From contig NZ_SKOG01000066.1 of NCBI RefSeq assembly GCF_007120195.1, forward strand, positions 1 to 33,610: 33,610 bases of DNA. Direction: 5' to 3'. The translations under genes and the position numbers were made by a program. This DNA is from Aquisalimonas sp. (lineage in GTDB: Bacteria > Pseudomonadota > Gammaproteobacteria > Nitrococcales > Aquisalimonadaceae). This document shows, piece by piece, positions 10,171 to 19,036 of this stretch; position 1 is the first letter of the stretch; each line of letters begins with the position of its first letter. The notes under the pieces were generated by a model, which saw only the letters and a list, made by a program, of their open reading frames with translations, was not told where the DNA came from and made no database searches.

Positions 10171-10208
10171 TGGTATTTGCCCACCGCCGTGGTATTTGCC
10201 CACCGCCG
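10171..10208. repeat. perfect 19-bp tandem repeat x2 upstream of cfa
   Basis: tggtatttgcccaccgccg repeated twice back to back. Confidence 0.95.
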
Positions 10209-10258
10209 TGTTACTGGAGGTGTATTAACGGGCATAGTGTCGCGCCTGGGTTTTACTG

Positions 10259-10330
10259 TCATGCGTTTCCGTAGGCAATGCGCCGCAAATTTGCCCGGTC
10301 AACAACCACGATGTGCTTACCTTTGGCTTG
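10259..10330 (-). pseudogene. remnant of Fnr/FixK-like regulator (C-terminal ~22 codons)
   Basis: Minus strand reads AKGKHIVVVDRANLRRIAYGNA*, matching ...NENHIVVLDPADLRRIANGNA* of the intact copy; the shared upstream sequence gaaatgaggggatccccgta follows. Confidence 0.85.
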
Positions 10331-10510
10331 CACAGTATCGTGGTGAAGAGACACCTAGAAATGAGGGGATCCCCGTAATAGCGGGATCGACAGCGCGCTT
10401 CGTACGGCTTCGTCGTCATCGACAACAATCGGATTCGCCACCTTCTCCAGCCCCCTGTCCTCGGCTGTCCAAAGCGTGGACGGAGCCTTCGGACGCGTCA
10501 GTGAAGGCGG

Positions 10511-11134
10511 TCATGTCTTGCGTATCGATGATTCCCCGAGGAGCCGGTCCCAGCAGCGGACGAGTTCTGCCGCGGAGCGCAGGCCCAGCTTCCGCATGGC
10601 ACGACCGCGATGGACTTCCACCGTGCGCTCGCTGATCCCGAGTTCCAGGCCGATCACCATGTTCGTCTTCCCGGCGGCGGCGAATCTGGCCACCTCGAGT
10701 TCTCGTGCGCTCAGCGCGGGAAGACCACGCCGGAATGCCTTGTCCCGCTCGTCGCTCGAGAGCTGCTGTTCATGCCGCTTGATGGCGTCCCACACGCACT
10801 TGACGAGCTCATTCGTTTCGAAGCCCGGTTTTTGCAGGAAATCCGTCGCCCCCCGCTGGACCGCCCGTACCGCCGTTGGTACGTCGGCTTTTCCGGTAAG
10901 GAAAATGACGGGAACCCACCAGCCTTGCGCCTGCATTCGTTCCTGGACCTCGATGCCGTCCATCCCCGGCATTTTCAGGTCCAGCAGGACGCACGCAGGC
11001 TCCTCTGGTGCTTCCGTCGCCAGAAACGCCCTGCCGTCGGCAAAGGTACGGGGGTGCAGCCCGGCCAACCGGAAAAGCAGGGACAGGCTCTCCCGAATGC
11101 TGGCATCATCGTCGACGATGAATACGGTCGGCAT
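10511..11134 (-). CDS. fixJ: FixJ-like response regulator (receiver + LuxR-type HTH)
   Basis: MPTVFIVDDDASIRESLSLLFRLAG, LLDLKMPGMDGIEV, PALSARELEVARFAAAGKTNMVIGLELGISERTVEVHRGRAMRKLG. Confidence 0.9.
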   Translation of the reverse strand: MPTVFIVDDDASIRESLSLLFRLAGLHPRTFADGRAFLATEAPEEPACVLLDLKMPGMDGIEVQERMQAQGWWVPVIFLTGKADVPTAVRAVQRGATDFLQKPGFETNELVKCVWDAIKRHEQQLSSDERDKAFRRGLPALSARELEVARFAAAGKTNMVIGLELGISERTVEVHRGRAMRKLGLRSAAELVRCWDRLLGESSIRKT

Positions 11135-11194
11135 TTCCCAGCCCAGACCACTCATCACGCAGTTGCGGCAGAATGAACCGGAATGCGGCACCCC

Positions 11195-11545
11195 CTACCG
11201 GGACGCTGCTCCGCTGCAATTTTGTCTATCGTGCCTCTCGACAATGGCGCGGCACAACGGCAGGCGCTGGCCCATTCCGGAGAATCTGGTGGTGAAATAC
11301 GGGGTAAAGAGGGAGTCGGCCTGCCCTTCGGGACGCCCCGGGCCGGCATCCAGAACCGCGATCTCGCACCACGAACGAGTGACGTAGGCGCACGTCACCA
11401 CCGTACAACACACGCTGTCCTTCCACCTACTTCATGGCGCCGAGGGCGTTGTCGATCAGGTTGTATATCGTCTGCTCGATCTGCGCCCGATTGACCCGGA
11501 TACGACACTCGCGGTCCGCATAGCGGCGCTCCACGGTCACGCCGG
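11195..11545 (-). pseudogene. truncated, frameshifted FixL-like kinase (ATPase region only)
   Basis: AGVTVERRYADRECRIRVNRAQIEQTIYNLIDNALGAMK* then SWCEIAVLDAGPGRPEGQADSLFTPYFTTRFSGMGQRL; aligns with the ATPase region of fixL at 3286-4857. Confidence 0.85.
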
Positions 11546-11797
11546 CTTATCCGATGAGGATATGGTTCGAGAGGCAGCGCTCTTTAGTATATACGAATCA
11601 AGCTAACATACGCCTTGAAGGCGTCACAGACAAGAGGGGACGCATAAAGGCAAGCAGACGTTCCGCTGGGTTACGGGTCATGCGGGGTGAGCCTGGAAAG
11701 TGCGACCCAGAGGAGTATCCGGAGAAATCGATGGGGGTCGTTCAGGAAATAGACGCAGCCCGCCATGTCGATAGCAGGCCGCTACGCTTCAATCGAT

Positions 11798-12301
11798 TCA
11801 CTTTACCTCGACGCGCCGGCGATGGGATTCCTTGCGCTTCGGTAGCGTGAGCTCAAGAATACCGTCGCTGAACTTCGCCGAGGCACTGTCGGCATCCACC
11901 GCTCCTGGGAGTGCCACGGTTCGCGTGAAGGAGCCCTGGGCGATTTCCCGGCGATAATAGTCGCTATCCTCGTCCTCGCTTTCACGCCGGCTCTGCCCCT
12001 TGACGGTGACCGTGTGCTCGTTCACGGAAACATCAAGATCCTTGCGTTCGATGCCCGGCAGCTCGGCACGCACCAGGATTTCCTTTTCACGGTCAACGAC
12101 ATCGACTTTTGGTGGCCGCGACGGGGCACTTGCCAGCACCGCGTCCCACAGCGGGAACTCCGCCAGCATCGAGCGCCGCGGCCCCCCGAAGAATCGATCG
12201 AAGAGTTGTTCGACGTCCTCCAAAGGGTTCATGCCACGTGCCGTGGACACCGGTTTACGCGCCTCCGGGCTCGGGGTGGATTTCTGCGGGGTGTTGGCCA
12301 T
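11798..12301 (-). CDS. Hsp20/alpha-crystallin small heat-shock protein
   Basis: PKVDVVDREKEILVRAELPGIERKDLDVSVNEHTVTVKGQSR...FTRTVALPGAVDADSASAKFSDGILELTLPK. Confidence 0.93.
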   Translation of the reverse strand: MANTPQKSTPSPEARKPVSTARGMNPLEDVEQLFDRFFGGPRRSMLAEFPLWDAVLASAPSRPPKVDVVDREKEILVRAELPGIERKDLDVSVNEHTVTVKGQSRRESEDEDSDYYRREIAQGSFTRTVALPGAVDADSASAKFSDGILELTLPKRKESHRRRVEVK

Positions 12302-12420
12302 GGAAAAAGCCTCCGTCTCGGGGAGTCAGGGTCAGCTAAGCAGTGAAGAAGGCGATGCCCCGCCGACCGTCAAGGGCAATCGCCACGACATCAGCCTATA
12401 CCCGGCATCCCGCCATGGCG

Positions 12421-12434
12421 TTGATACTTGTCAA
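12421..12434. promoter_or_regulatory. putative FNR/FixK box
   Basis: TTGATACTTGTCAA (reverse complement TTGACAAGTATCAA), 9/10 match, 120 bp upstream of the hsp20 start. Confidence 0.45.
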
Positions 12435-12444
12435 CTGACGCCGG

Positions 12445-12639
12445 ATTTCCGGGGACCCAGCCCCAGGTTGCCGTGGCCAAGGCGCGCTCGGGGACGTCGC
12501 CGGCGTGGAGCTGGATGTCCCAGGGACGGTCACCGTTGACGCGGATGTCCGCCCGTTCCAGCAGATCCTGCATGAGACGGTCCAGGCCACTGCCCGTGCG
12601 GCTTGGGTGCGCAGACGGATCATGGCGTTGGCCGACATG
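12445..12639 (-). pseudogene. cfa 5' remnant (N-terminal ~65 codons, frameshifted)
   Basis: MQDLLERADIRVNGDRPWDIQLHAGDVPERALA matches the cfa N-terminus; near-identical DNA to 9973-10150 including gacatggcaacctcca at the start codon. Confidence 0.88.
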
Positions 12640-12683
12640 GCAACCTCCACCACGGTGCAGTGCAACCTGATCCAGCGTTTCCG

Positions 12684-13379
12684 TTACGCGTTGCCGTTGG
12701 CAATGCGTCGCAGATCGGCCGGATCGAGAACCACAATATGGTTCTCATTCATTTTCAGGATGTGCTTTTTGCGCAGACTGCCGAAAGCACGAGACAGGGT
12801 CTCCGCAGCAATACCCAGATAGTGCGCCAGATCCCGGCGTCCGAACGGCAGCAGAAACTCCTGCTCCTTGCATCCGCGTTGGGCCTGCTGGTCACCGTAG
12901 TGAACGAGAAAACGGGCGAGCCTGGCCTGCGCTGACCCACGGTTCATCTCCAGAACCTGCGCGGACAGCGACAGCTCGCGATAGAATCCCATCAAAATCG
13001 TCTCGGTAATGCCAAGCATCCCAGGCCCCCCTTCAACCGGCCCCTGCTCCGTCATTTTCCAGACTTTCGCCGTATCGACGGCGACGATCGAAGACACCGC
13101 TCCGCGTCGAGCCAACCCCTCGAAACCAAGCACGTCACCGGTAGAATACAACCTCATCACCCGTTCGAAACCGTCCTCATCGGTGTTGTACCCCTTGAGG
13201 GCACCCGTGATGACCATGTAAGGCCCCGCGATGCTATCTCCGGCGTGGTAGAGATGCTCGCCCTTGGCCAGAACGCGGCCGGTGTACCCCGTTTGCGTGC
13301 CAGCCGTCCCGCGGGAGCGAATCGGCGAAGAAAGCGGGAGGGGTGTGTTGATCGGGATGACGTGTCCGTGCATCTGCAT
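12684..13379 (-). CDS. Crp/Fnr-family regulator, FixK-like (no N-terminal Fe-S cysteines)
   Basis: cNMP fold ..GEHLYHAGDSIAGPYMVITGALK..; HTH FGRRDLAHYLGIAAETLSRAFGSLRKK with ExxSR recognition motif; start MQMHGHVIPIN preceded by aggagag. Confidence 0.9.
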   Translation of the reverse strand: MQMHGHVIPINTPLPLSSPIRSRGTAGTQTGYTGRVLAKGEHLYHAGDSIAGPYMVITGALKGYNTDEDGFERVMRLYSTGDVLGFEGLARRGAVSSIVAVDTAKVWKMTEQGPVEGGPGMLGITETILMGFYRELSLSAQVLEMNRGSAQARLARFLVHYGDQQAQRGCKEQEFLLPFGRRDLAHYLGIAAETLSRAFGSLRKKHILKMNENHIVVLDPADLRRIANGNA

Positions 13380-13515
13380 TCTCTCCTGTTGGCCCATGGA
13401 CTCACGGCGAGACCAATGTCCGTTCACTGCCGGTAAGTGTAGTGGCGGAGAGATGCCTCGAAATGAGGGGATCCCCGTACTGGGATGGACGCAGGACAGG
13501 CAAACGGGGCCACGA

Positions 13516-13983
13516 TTAGCGGATGCGGTATCGATGCAATCCGGCATCGACGTCATCAATGAAAATTCTTGCCCTGGCTGTCGGGGGCTCGGTGACGTAG
13601 ATCACCCCCACGAACAGCGCCGTGGCCAGAACCAGGCTCCAGATCCCCACCGGCGCGCCCAGGGGGAGAAAAACAACCACGGCAGGGTCAGGGGCCGACA
13701 CCGGGGCCGCCAGAACGAAACCGAGGGCCACCAGGCTCGTGACGAGCATGATCGCCACCTGCAGAACGTCCGTCCACAGGACTGAGCGCAGCCGTTATAC
13801 CCGCTGTCCCCGAAGTACGTAGTCGATGGCGGTAATCGCCGCAATGGCGAATAGCCTTTAGAAAAGGAACGGACCCAGTAACGCGTCAACTCCCCGGAGC
13901 AGCGCGTACGGCACCACAAAGGCCGCAACCACCAGTACCGCCAACACGACCAGTCCGTGGATGCTACGCCCGGTGTCATTCAT
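13516..13983 (-). pseudogene. small multi-TM membrane protein gene with two in-frame TAA stops
   Basis: Single frame reads MNDTGRSIHGLVVLAVLVVAAFVVPYALLRGVDALLGPFLF*RLFAIAAITAIDYVLRGQRV*RLRSVLWTDVLQVAIMLVTSLVALGFVLAAPVSAPDPAVVVFLPLGAPVG... Confidence 0.65.
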
Positions 13984-14147
13984 GGACACGCGACCTCCTT
14001 GCTGTCGCGGCAGTGCTTATCGCACGACAGTAACCGGACATCGAACGCCATCGGGGATTCGACCATTGACTCCCCCTCACGGGTATCGAGGCCCATCGCA
14101 CGGTGAATCAGGCCGCCCGCTCATAGGGCCGCTGACCCTCTCCTTGC

Positions 14148-14161
14148 TTGATCCTGGTCAA
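14148..14161. promoter_or_regulatory. putative FNR/FixK box upstream of hydrogenase operon
   Basis: TTGATCCTGGTCAA, 9/10 match to TTGATNNNNATCAA; centre about 40 bp before a TSS predicted from TACGAT (14183-14188). Confidence 0.5.
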
Positions 14162-14227
14162 CTCTGCCCCTTACAGGCCAGTTACGATGGACTATAAGTC
14201 TGATTGGGATCATGTTGAGGGGCCGCT

Positions 14228-14584
14228 ATGCGGCAATGTCTGCGTTTGTTGTCGGCCGGCGCTTTGCTCGCGCCAGCATCCTTGCTTGCCCATGAGGCGC
14301 ACAGCCGGCTCGCGAACTGGCTACCACTTCCATTACCTCACGCCAGATTGCTGCCGGGCCTGCTCCTGCTCTTGGCCGTGTTGCTGCTCGCCATTGTCGG
14401 ACTGGTTGGCTTTGTGCTCCAGCGCATCCGCCACCGTGCTCAAGCAGACGAGGGGCACCGGTCGCAGCGCATACAAATTGGATCAGCACGGGCCCGCCTG
14501 ACTGGCCCCCATTCAGCCGCCGGAGAGCAACCCCCATGTCCACGCCGGCCATTCTCGACCGCAAGGATTTCGATAGCCTGCTAG
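14228..14584 (+). CDS. small exported/membrane protein, promoter-proximal in hydrogenase operon
   Basis: Signal-peptide-like MRQCLRLLSAGALLAPASLLAHEAHS followed by a TM segment; overlaps the next gene by 49 nt. Confidence 0.5.
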   Translation: MRQCLRLLSAGALLAPASLLAHEAHSRLANWLPLPLPHARLLPGLLLLLAVLLLAIVGLVGFVLQRIRHRAQADEGHRSQRIQIGSARARLTGPHSAAGEQPPCPRRPFSTARISIAC

Positions 14585-15663
14585 GTGCCCTGCGCGACCG
14601 GGGCCATGAGGTCATCGGGCCACGGGTGCGTGACGGTGCGATTGTTTATGACACCGTGGACACGGCCGCCGATCTCCCCGAGGGCTGGACGGATGAGCAC
14701 GAAGGCGGGCATTACCGCCTCAAGCCACGTACGGACAAGGCCCTGTTTGGTTATGTGGTCGGCCCCACCTCATGGAAGAAATTCCTCTTTCCACCGCAAC
14801 AGACAGTGTTCCGTGCCACCCGCGTGGATGGCCAGTTGCGGTTCGAGCCAGGCGTGGTCGATGACCACCCTCGGGCCTTTCTGGGCGTGCGTAGTTGTGA
14901 ACTGCACGCGCTGGCCATCCAGGACAAGGTCTTCATGGCCGGCCCCTATGCCGACACCACCTACCAGCAGCGACGGGAGTCTGTGTTCATTATTGCGGTG
15001 AACTGTGTCGAGGCGGGGGCAACCTGCTTCTGCGTGTCCATGGACACCGGGCCGGCGGTCGGGGCCGGCCATGATCTGGCGCTGACCGAAGTCATCAATG
15101 CCCGCGAGCACTATTTCCTGGTCGAGGCCGGCAGTAATCGCGGCGCGGAACTGCTGGCGGCCGTACCGCACCGGGGCGCCACTGAGCAAGAAATCAACGC
15201 CGCCCGGGGGGGCGTGGCGCAGGCGGCCGAGAGCATGGGCCGCAAGCTGGAGACCGAGGACATCCGGGCTCTGTTGCTGGGCAATCTTGATCACCCGCAC
15301 TGGGACGAGGTTGCCGACCGCTGCCTGAGCTGCGCCAACTGCACCCTGGTCTGTCCGACCTGTTTTTGTTCCAGCGTCGAGGACTCCACCTCACTGGATG
15401 GCGGCGAGGCGGAGCATACCCGGCACTGGGATTCCTGTTTCAATCAGGATTTCTCCTACATCGCCGGCGGCAGTGTGCGCGCCTCCACGGCCTCGCGCTA
15501 TCGCCAATGGCTGACCCACAAGCTGGCGACCTGGTATGACCAGTTCGACAGCTCGGGCTGTGTCGGCTGCGGGAGTTGCATCACCTGGTGCCCGGTGGGT
15601 ATCGACATTACCGCCGAGGTGGCGGCAATTCGCGCCAGTGATCAACGCCGGGGGGACCGCTGA
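14536..15663 (+). CDS. group 3b-type [NiFe]-hydrogenase beta subunit (4Fe-4S dicluster, HydB/HyhB-like)
   Basis: [16 protein letters not shown] and [18 protein letters not shown] ferredoxin motifs; operon context. Confidence 0.9.
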   Translation: MSTPAILDRKDFDSLLGALRDRGHEVIGPRVRDGAIVYDTVDTAADLPEGWTDEHEGGHYRLKPRTDKALFGYVVGPTSWKKFLFPPQQTVFRATRVDGQLRFEPGVVDDHPRAFLGVRSCELHALAIQDKVFMAGPYADTTYQQRRESVFIIAVNCVEAGATCFCVSMDTGPAVGAGHDLALTEVINAREHYFLVEAGSNRGAELLAAVPHRGATEQEINAARGGVAQAAESMGRKLETEDIRALLLGNLDHPHWDEVADRCLSCANCTLVCPTCFCSSVEDSTSLDGGEAEHTRHWDSCFNQDFSYIAGGSVRASTASRYRQWLTHKLATWYDQFDSSGCVGCGSCITWCPVGIDITAEVAAIRASDQRRGDR

Positions 15664-16133
15664 TGGACATGCTTGCCGCGATCAAGGCCGAACCGTTCTT
15701 CGAGGGCATCCCAGAAAAGGAGTTGGCGCTGCTCGCTGACTGTGGCGAAGCCGGGACGTTTCCGACCGGCGCCTGGCTGCTGCGCCAGCATGCACCCGCC
15801 AAGCACTTCTACCTGCTCACCGGCGGTTTGGTGGAGTTGAAGGCCTTTGTCCCCCAGCGCGGGGTGGTCACCCTGGAGACGCTCGGCGTGCATGAACCGC
15901 TGGGTTGGTCCTGGCTGGTGCCGCCCTACCAGTGGCATTACGACGCCCGCACCCTGGAGCCGACCACGGCGCTGGTGTTTGATGCCGTTCGTCTGCGCCA
16001 TGAGATGGAGGCGGATCACGAATTTGGCTTCCAGCTCCAGCGTCGGGTGATCGATATCATGGCCCAGCGCCTGCAGGCCATTCGGATGCAGAGCCTGGAT
16101 GTCTACGGTCTGCCTGGAGGGGCCTTTCTGTGA
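15663..16133 (+). CDS. stand-alone cyclic nucleotide-binding domain protein in hydrogenase operon
   Basis: WLLRQHAPAKHFYLLTGGLVELKAF, GWSWLVPPYQW; no HTH; overlaps beta stop (TGATG) and gamma start. Confidence 0.85.
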   Translation: MDMLAAIKAEPFFEGIPEKELALLADCGEAGTFPTGAWLLRQHAPAKHFYLLTGGLVELKAFVPQRGVVTLETLGVHEPLGWSWLVPPYQWHYDARTLEPTTALVFDAVRLRHEMEADHEFGFQLQRRVIDIMAQRLQAIRMQSLDVYGLPGGAFL

Positions 16134-16978
16134 GCGCGCCGGCCAGCCAACCACTTGATCCCATGATCCCGCGCCAGTTCCGGATTGAGGAGGCCTTTGC
16201 CGAGGTCGGCTCCGGAGAGGTCTACAGCTGGCGCCTGAGCCCATTGGACGGCGAGCCGCTGCGCTTTGCCCCGGGGCAGTTCAATATGCTCTACCAGTTC
16301 GGCATCGGCGAGGTGCCGATCTCGATCAGCGGTGATGCGGAGGCGGCTGGCCTGGTGCACACCCTGCGCGCCGTGGGCGGCGTCACCAAAGCCATGCAGA
16401 AGCTTGAGGCGGGCGAGGTCATCGGCGTGCGCGGCCCCTTCGGCACGGCCTGGCCGGTGGCCGAGGCCGAGGGCCAGGACCTGGTACTGGTCGCCGGCGG
16501 CATCGGCTTGGCGCCGCTGCGCCCGGCCGTGTACTGCGCCCTTCGCCACCGTGACCGCTTCAACCGGGTGTTTCTGCTCTACGGCACCCGGCAGCCGGAG
16601 GACATCCTGTTCCGCGAGGAGCTTGAGCACTGGCGCGCCCAGCTCGATCTGGATGTCTACGTGACTGTCGATCGCGGCGGCCCCGGCTGGCACGGCAACG
16701 TCGGCGTGGTGACCAAGCTGATCGCCCGTGGCGGTTTTGATCCGGCCAACACAGTGGCCATGGCCTGCGGGCCGGAGGTCATGATGCGCTTTGCGGTAAT
16801 GGCCCTGCAGAAGCACGGCGTGGCCGCCGAGCGGATTTACGTCTCGATGGAGCGCAACATGAAATGCGCTATCGGCTACTGCGGTCATTGCCAGTACGGG
16901 CCGCACTTTATCTGCAAGGACGGGCCGGTGTTCCGCTTCGACACCCTGCAGCCGATCTTCGATGTGAGGGAGCTATGA
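16130..16978 (+). CDS. hydrogenase gamma subunit (FAD/NAD(P)-binding, HydG/HyhG-like)
   Basis: [58 protein letters not shown]. Confidence 0.92.
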   Translation: MSAPASQPLDPMIPRQFRIEEAFAEVGSGEVYSWRLSPLDGEPLRFAPGQFNMLYQFGIGEVPISISGDAEAAGLVHTLRAVGGVTKAMQKLEAGEVIGVRGPFGTAWPVAEAEGQDLVLVAGGIGLAPLRPAVYCALRHRDRFNRVFLLYGTRQPEDILFREELEHWRAQLDLDVYVTVDRGGPGWHGNVGVVTKLIARGGFDPANTVAMACGPEVMMRFAVMALQKHGVAAERIYVSMERNMKCAIGYCGHCQYGPHFICKDGPVFRFDTLQPIFDVREL

Positions 16979-17757
16979 ATACACCCGTGCAGCGCCCCAA
17001 ACTGGCGGTGTGGAAATTCGCCTCCTGTGACGGCTGCCAGCTCAGCCTGCTGGACTGCGAGGATGAGTTGCTGGCCGTGGCCGATGCCGTGGAGATCGCC
17101 TACTTCCCCGAGGCCACGCGGCGCGAGGTCGCCGGGCCGTATGACATCTCGCTGGTGGAAGGCTCGGTGACCACGCCGCGCGATGCCCGCCGCATCCGCC
17201 AGGTCCGCCAATCCTCGCGCACCCTGATCACCATCGGTGCCTGTGCCACCGCCGGGGGCATTCAGGCGCTGCGCAACTTCCGCGACGTCGAGGGTTTCAT
17301 CAACACGGTGTATGCCCATCCGGAATACATCGACACCCTGGCCACCTCCACCCCCATCGATGAACACGTGCCGGTGGATTTTGAGCTGCGCGGCTGCCCG
17401 ATCAACAAACACCAGTTGCTGGAAGTGATCAGCGCCTATGTGGCCGGGCGCCAGCCGAACGTGCCCACCTACAGCGTCTGCGAGGAATGCAAACGCGGGG
17501 GCAATGTCTGCGTCATGGTCGCCCATGGCACCCCCTGCCTCGGCCCGGTCACCCAGGCCGGCTGCGGCGCGCTGTGCCCGGCCTACAATCGCGGCTGTTA
17601 CGGCTGCTTCGGCCCCAAGGAAACCCCCAACACCGCCGCCCTGTCCGGCCAACTCGGCGCCCTCGGGATGGGCCGAGAGGAGCTGGTGCGCTTCTATCGC
17701 AATTTCAACGCCCATGCCGAACCCTTCCGGCAGGAGAGCGAGCGCCATGACAAGTAA
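16975..17757 (+). CDS. [NiFe]-hydrogenase small (delta) subunit
   Basis: [59 protein letters not shown]. Confidence 0.93.
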   Translation: MNTPVQRPKLAVWKFASCDGCQLSLLDCEDELLAVADAVEIAYFPEATRREVAGPYDISLVEGSVTTPRDARRIRQVRQSSRTLITIGACATAGGIQALRNFRDVEGFINTVYAHPEYIDTLATSTPIDEHVPVDFELRGCPINKHQLLEVISAYVAGRQPNVPTYSVCEECKRGGNVCVMVAHGTPCLGPVTQAGCGALCPAYNRGCYGCFGPKETPNTAALSGQLGALGMGREELVRFYRNFNAHAEPFRQESERHDK

Positions 17758-19036
17758 GACCATCAAGGTTGACTACATCGCCCGCGTCGAGGGCGAGGGT
17801 GCGCTCTATATCAAACTCGACAAGAACCGGGTCGAGGAGCTGCAACTGCGCATCTTCGAGCCGCCGCGCTTTTTCGAGGCCTTTCTCGAAGGCCGCGATT
17901 TTCGCGAGGCACCGGATATCACCGCGCGCATCTGCGGCATCTGCCCGGTGGCCTACCTGATGAGTGCCTGTCATGCCATGGAATGGATCACCGGCGATCA
18001 CCCGGACGGTGCCATCCGCGAACTGCGCCGGCTGCTCTACTGCGGCGAGTGGATCGAAAGCCATGTGCTGCACATTTACATGCTGCACGCCCCCGACTTC
18101 CTTGGTTACCCCGATGCCATTACCCTGGCCAAGGACCACCCGGAACTGGTCAAACGCGCGCTGCGGCTGAAGAAAATCGGCAATCAGTTGATGACCGTAC
18201 TGGGTGGCCGTGAGATCCACCCCATCAACATCAAGGTCGGCGGTTTCTACAAGGCCCCCACCCGGGCCCGGCTCGAGGCCCTGGTGCCGGACCTGGAATG
18301 GGCGCTGGAAGCGGCCAAGGAGACCGTGCGCGTGGTCGCCGGGCTGCCGTTTCCGGACTTCGAGCAGGACTATGACTTCATGGCTCTGCACCACCCGGAC
18401 GAGTACCCCTTCAACGAAGGCCGGCTGGTCTCCAGCGCCGGCCTGGATCTGGGCATCGAGGACTACGACAACACCCTGATCGAGGAGCATGTCGCCCACT
18501 CCACCTCGCTGCACAGCAACACCCCCGGCGGCTCCCCGGTGCACCTGGGGCCGCTGGCCCGTTACGCACTCAACCGCGACCGGCTCCACCCCGGCGCGCG
18601 CCAGGCCGCCGATGCCGTCGGCCTGGGCGAGGTGGTCAGCAATCCGTTCAAGAGCATCATCGTGCGCGCGGTGGAGGTGGTCTACGCGGTGGAAGAGGCG
18701 CTGCGCATCATCCGCGCTTACAATCCGCCGGCGGAACCCGCGTTGGCGGTCACACCCCGGGCCGGCACCGGCTATGGCGCCACCGAGGCGCCACGGGGCA
18801 TCTGCTACCACCGCTACACCATCAATGCCGAGGGCATCATTGAAAACGCCAAGATCGTCGCCCCGACCAGCGTCAATCAGAGCATGATCGAAAGTGATCT
18901 GCGCGAGTATGTGCAGCCGCGCATGGACCTGCCGGAGGATCAGTTGCGTTATGAGTGCGAGCAGGCGATCCGCAATTACGACCCCTGCATCTCCTGCTCC
19001 TGCCATTTCCTGGATCTGACCGTCGAGCGCACATGA
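17747..19036 (+). CDS. [NiFe]-hydrogenase large (alpha) subunit
   Basis: [26 protein letters not shown] (L1 motif), C-terminal [18 protein letters not shown]; start trimmed to [18 protein letters not shown]. Confidence 0.95.
   Translation: MTSKTIKVDYIARVEGEGALYIKLDKNRVEELQLRIFEPPRFFEAFLEGRDFREAPDITARICGICPVAYLMSACHAMEWITGDHPDGAIRELRRLLYCGEWIESHVLHIYMLHAPDFLGYPDAITLAKDHPELVKRALRLKKIGNQLMTVLGGREIHPINIKVGGFYKAPTRARLEALVPDLEWALEAAKETVRVVAGLPFPDFEQDYDFMALHHPDEYPFNEGRLVSSAGLDLGIEDYDNTLIEEHVAHSTSLHSNTPGGSPVHLGPLARYALNRDRLHPGARQAADAVGLGEVVSNPFKSIIVRAVEVVYAVEEALRIIRAYNPPAEPALAVTPRAGTGYGATEAPRGICYHRYTINAEGIIENAKIVAPTSVNQSMIESDLREYVQPRMDLPEDQLRYECEQAIRNYDPCISCSCHFLDLTVERT

Noticed and set aside
9544-10635. 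Plus-strand 363 aa ORF antisense to cfa
   Set aside because: Shadow ORF; cfa motifs on minus strand are clear
13516-13983. Stop-codon recoding (Sec/Pyl) in the membrane gene
   Set aside because: Both stops are TAA, which is not a known Sec (TGA) or Pyl (TAG) codon; pseudogenisation is simpler
19000-19036. Short tail after DPCISCSCH in the hydrogenase large subunit
   Set aside because: Consistent with the normal C-terminal peptide removed by the maturation protease encoded next door
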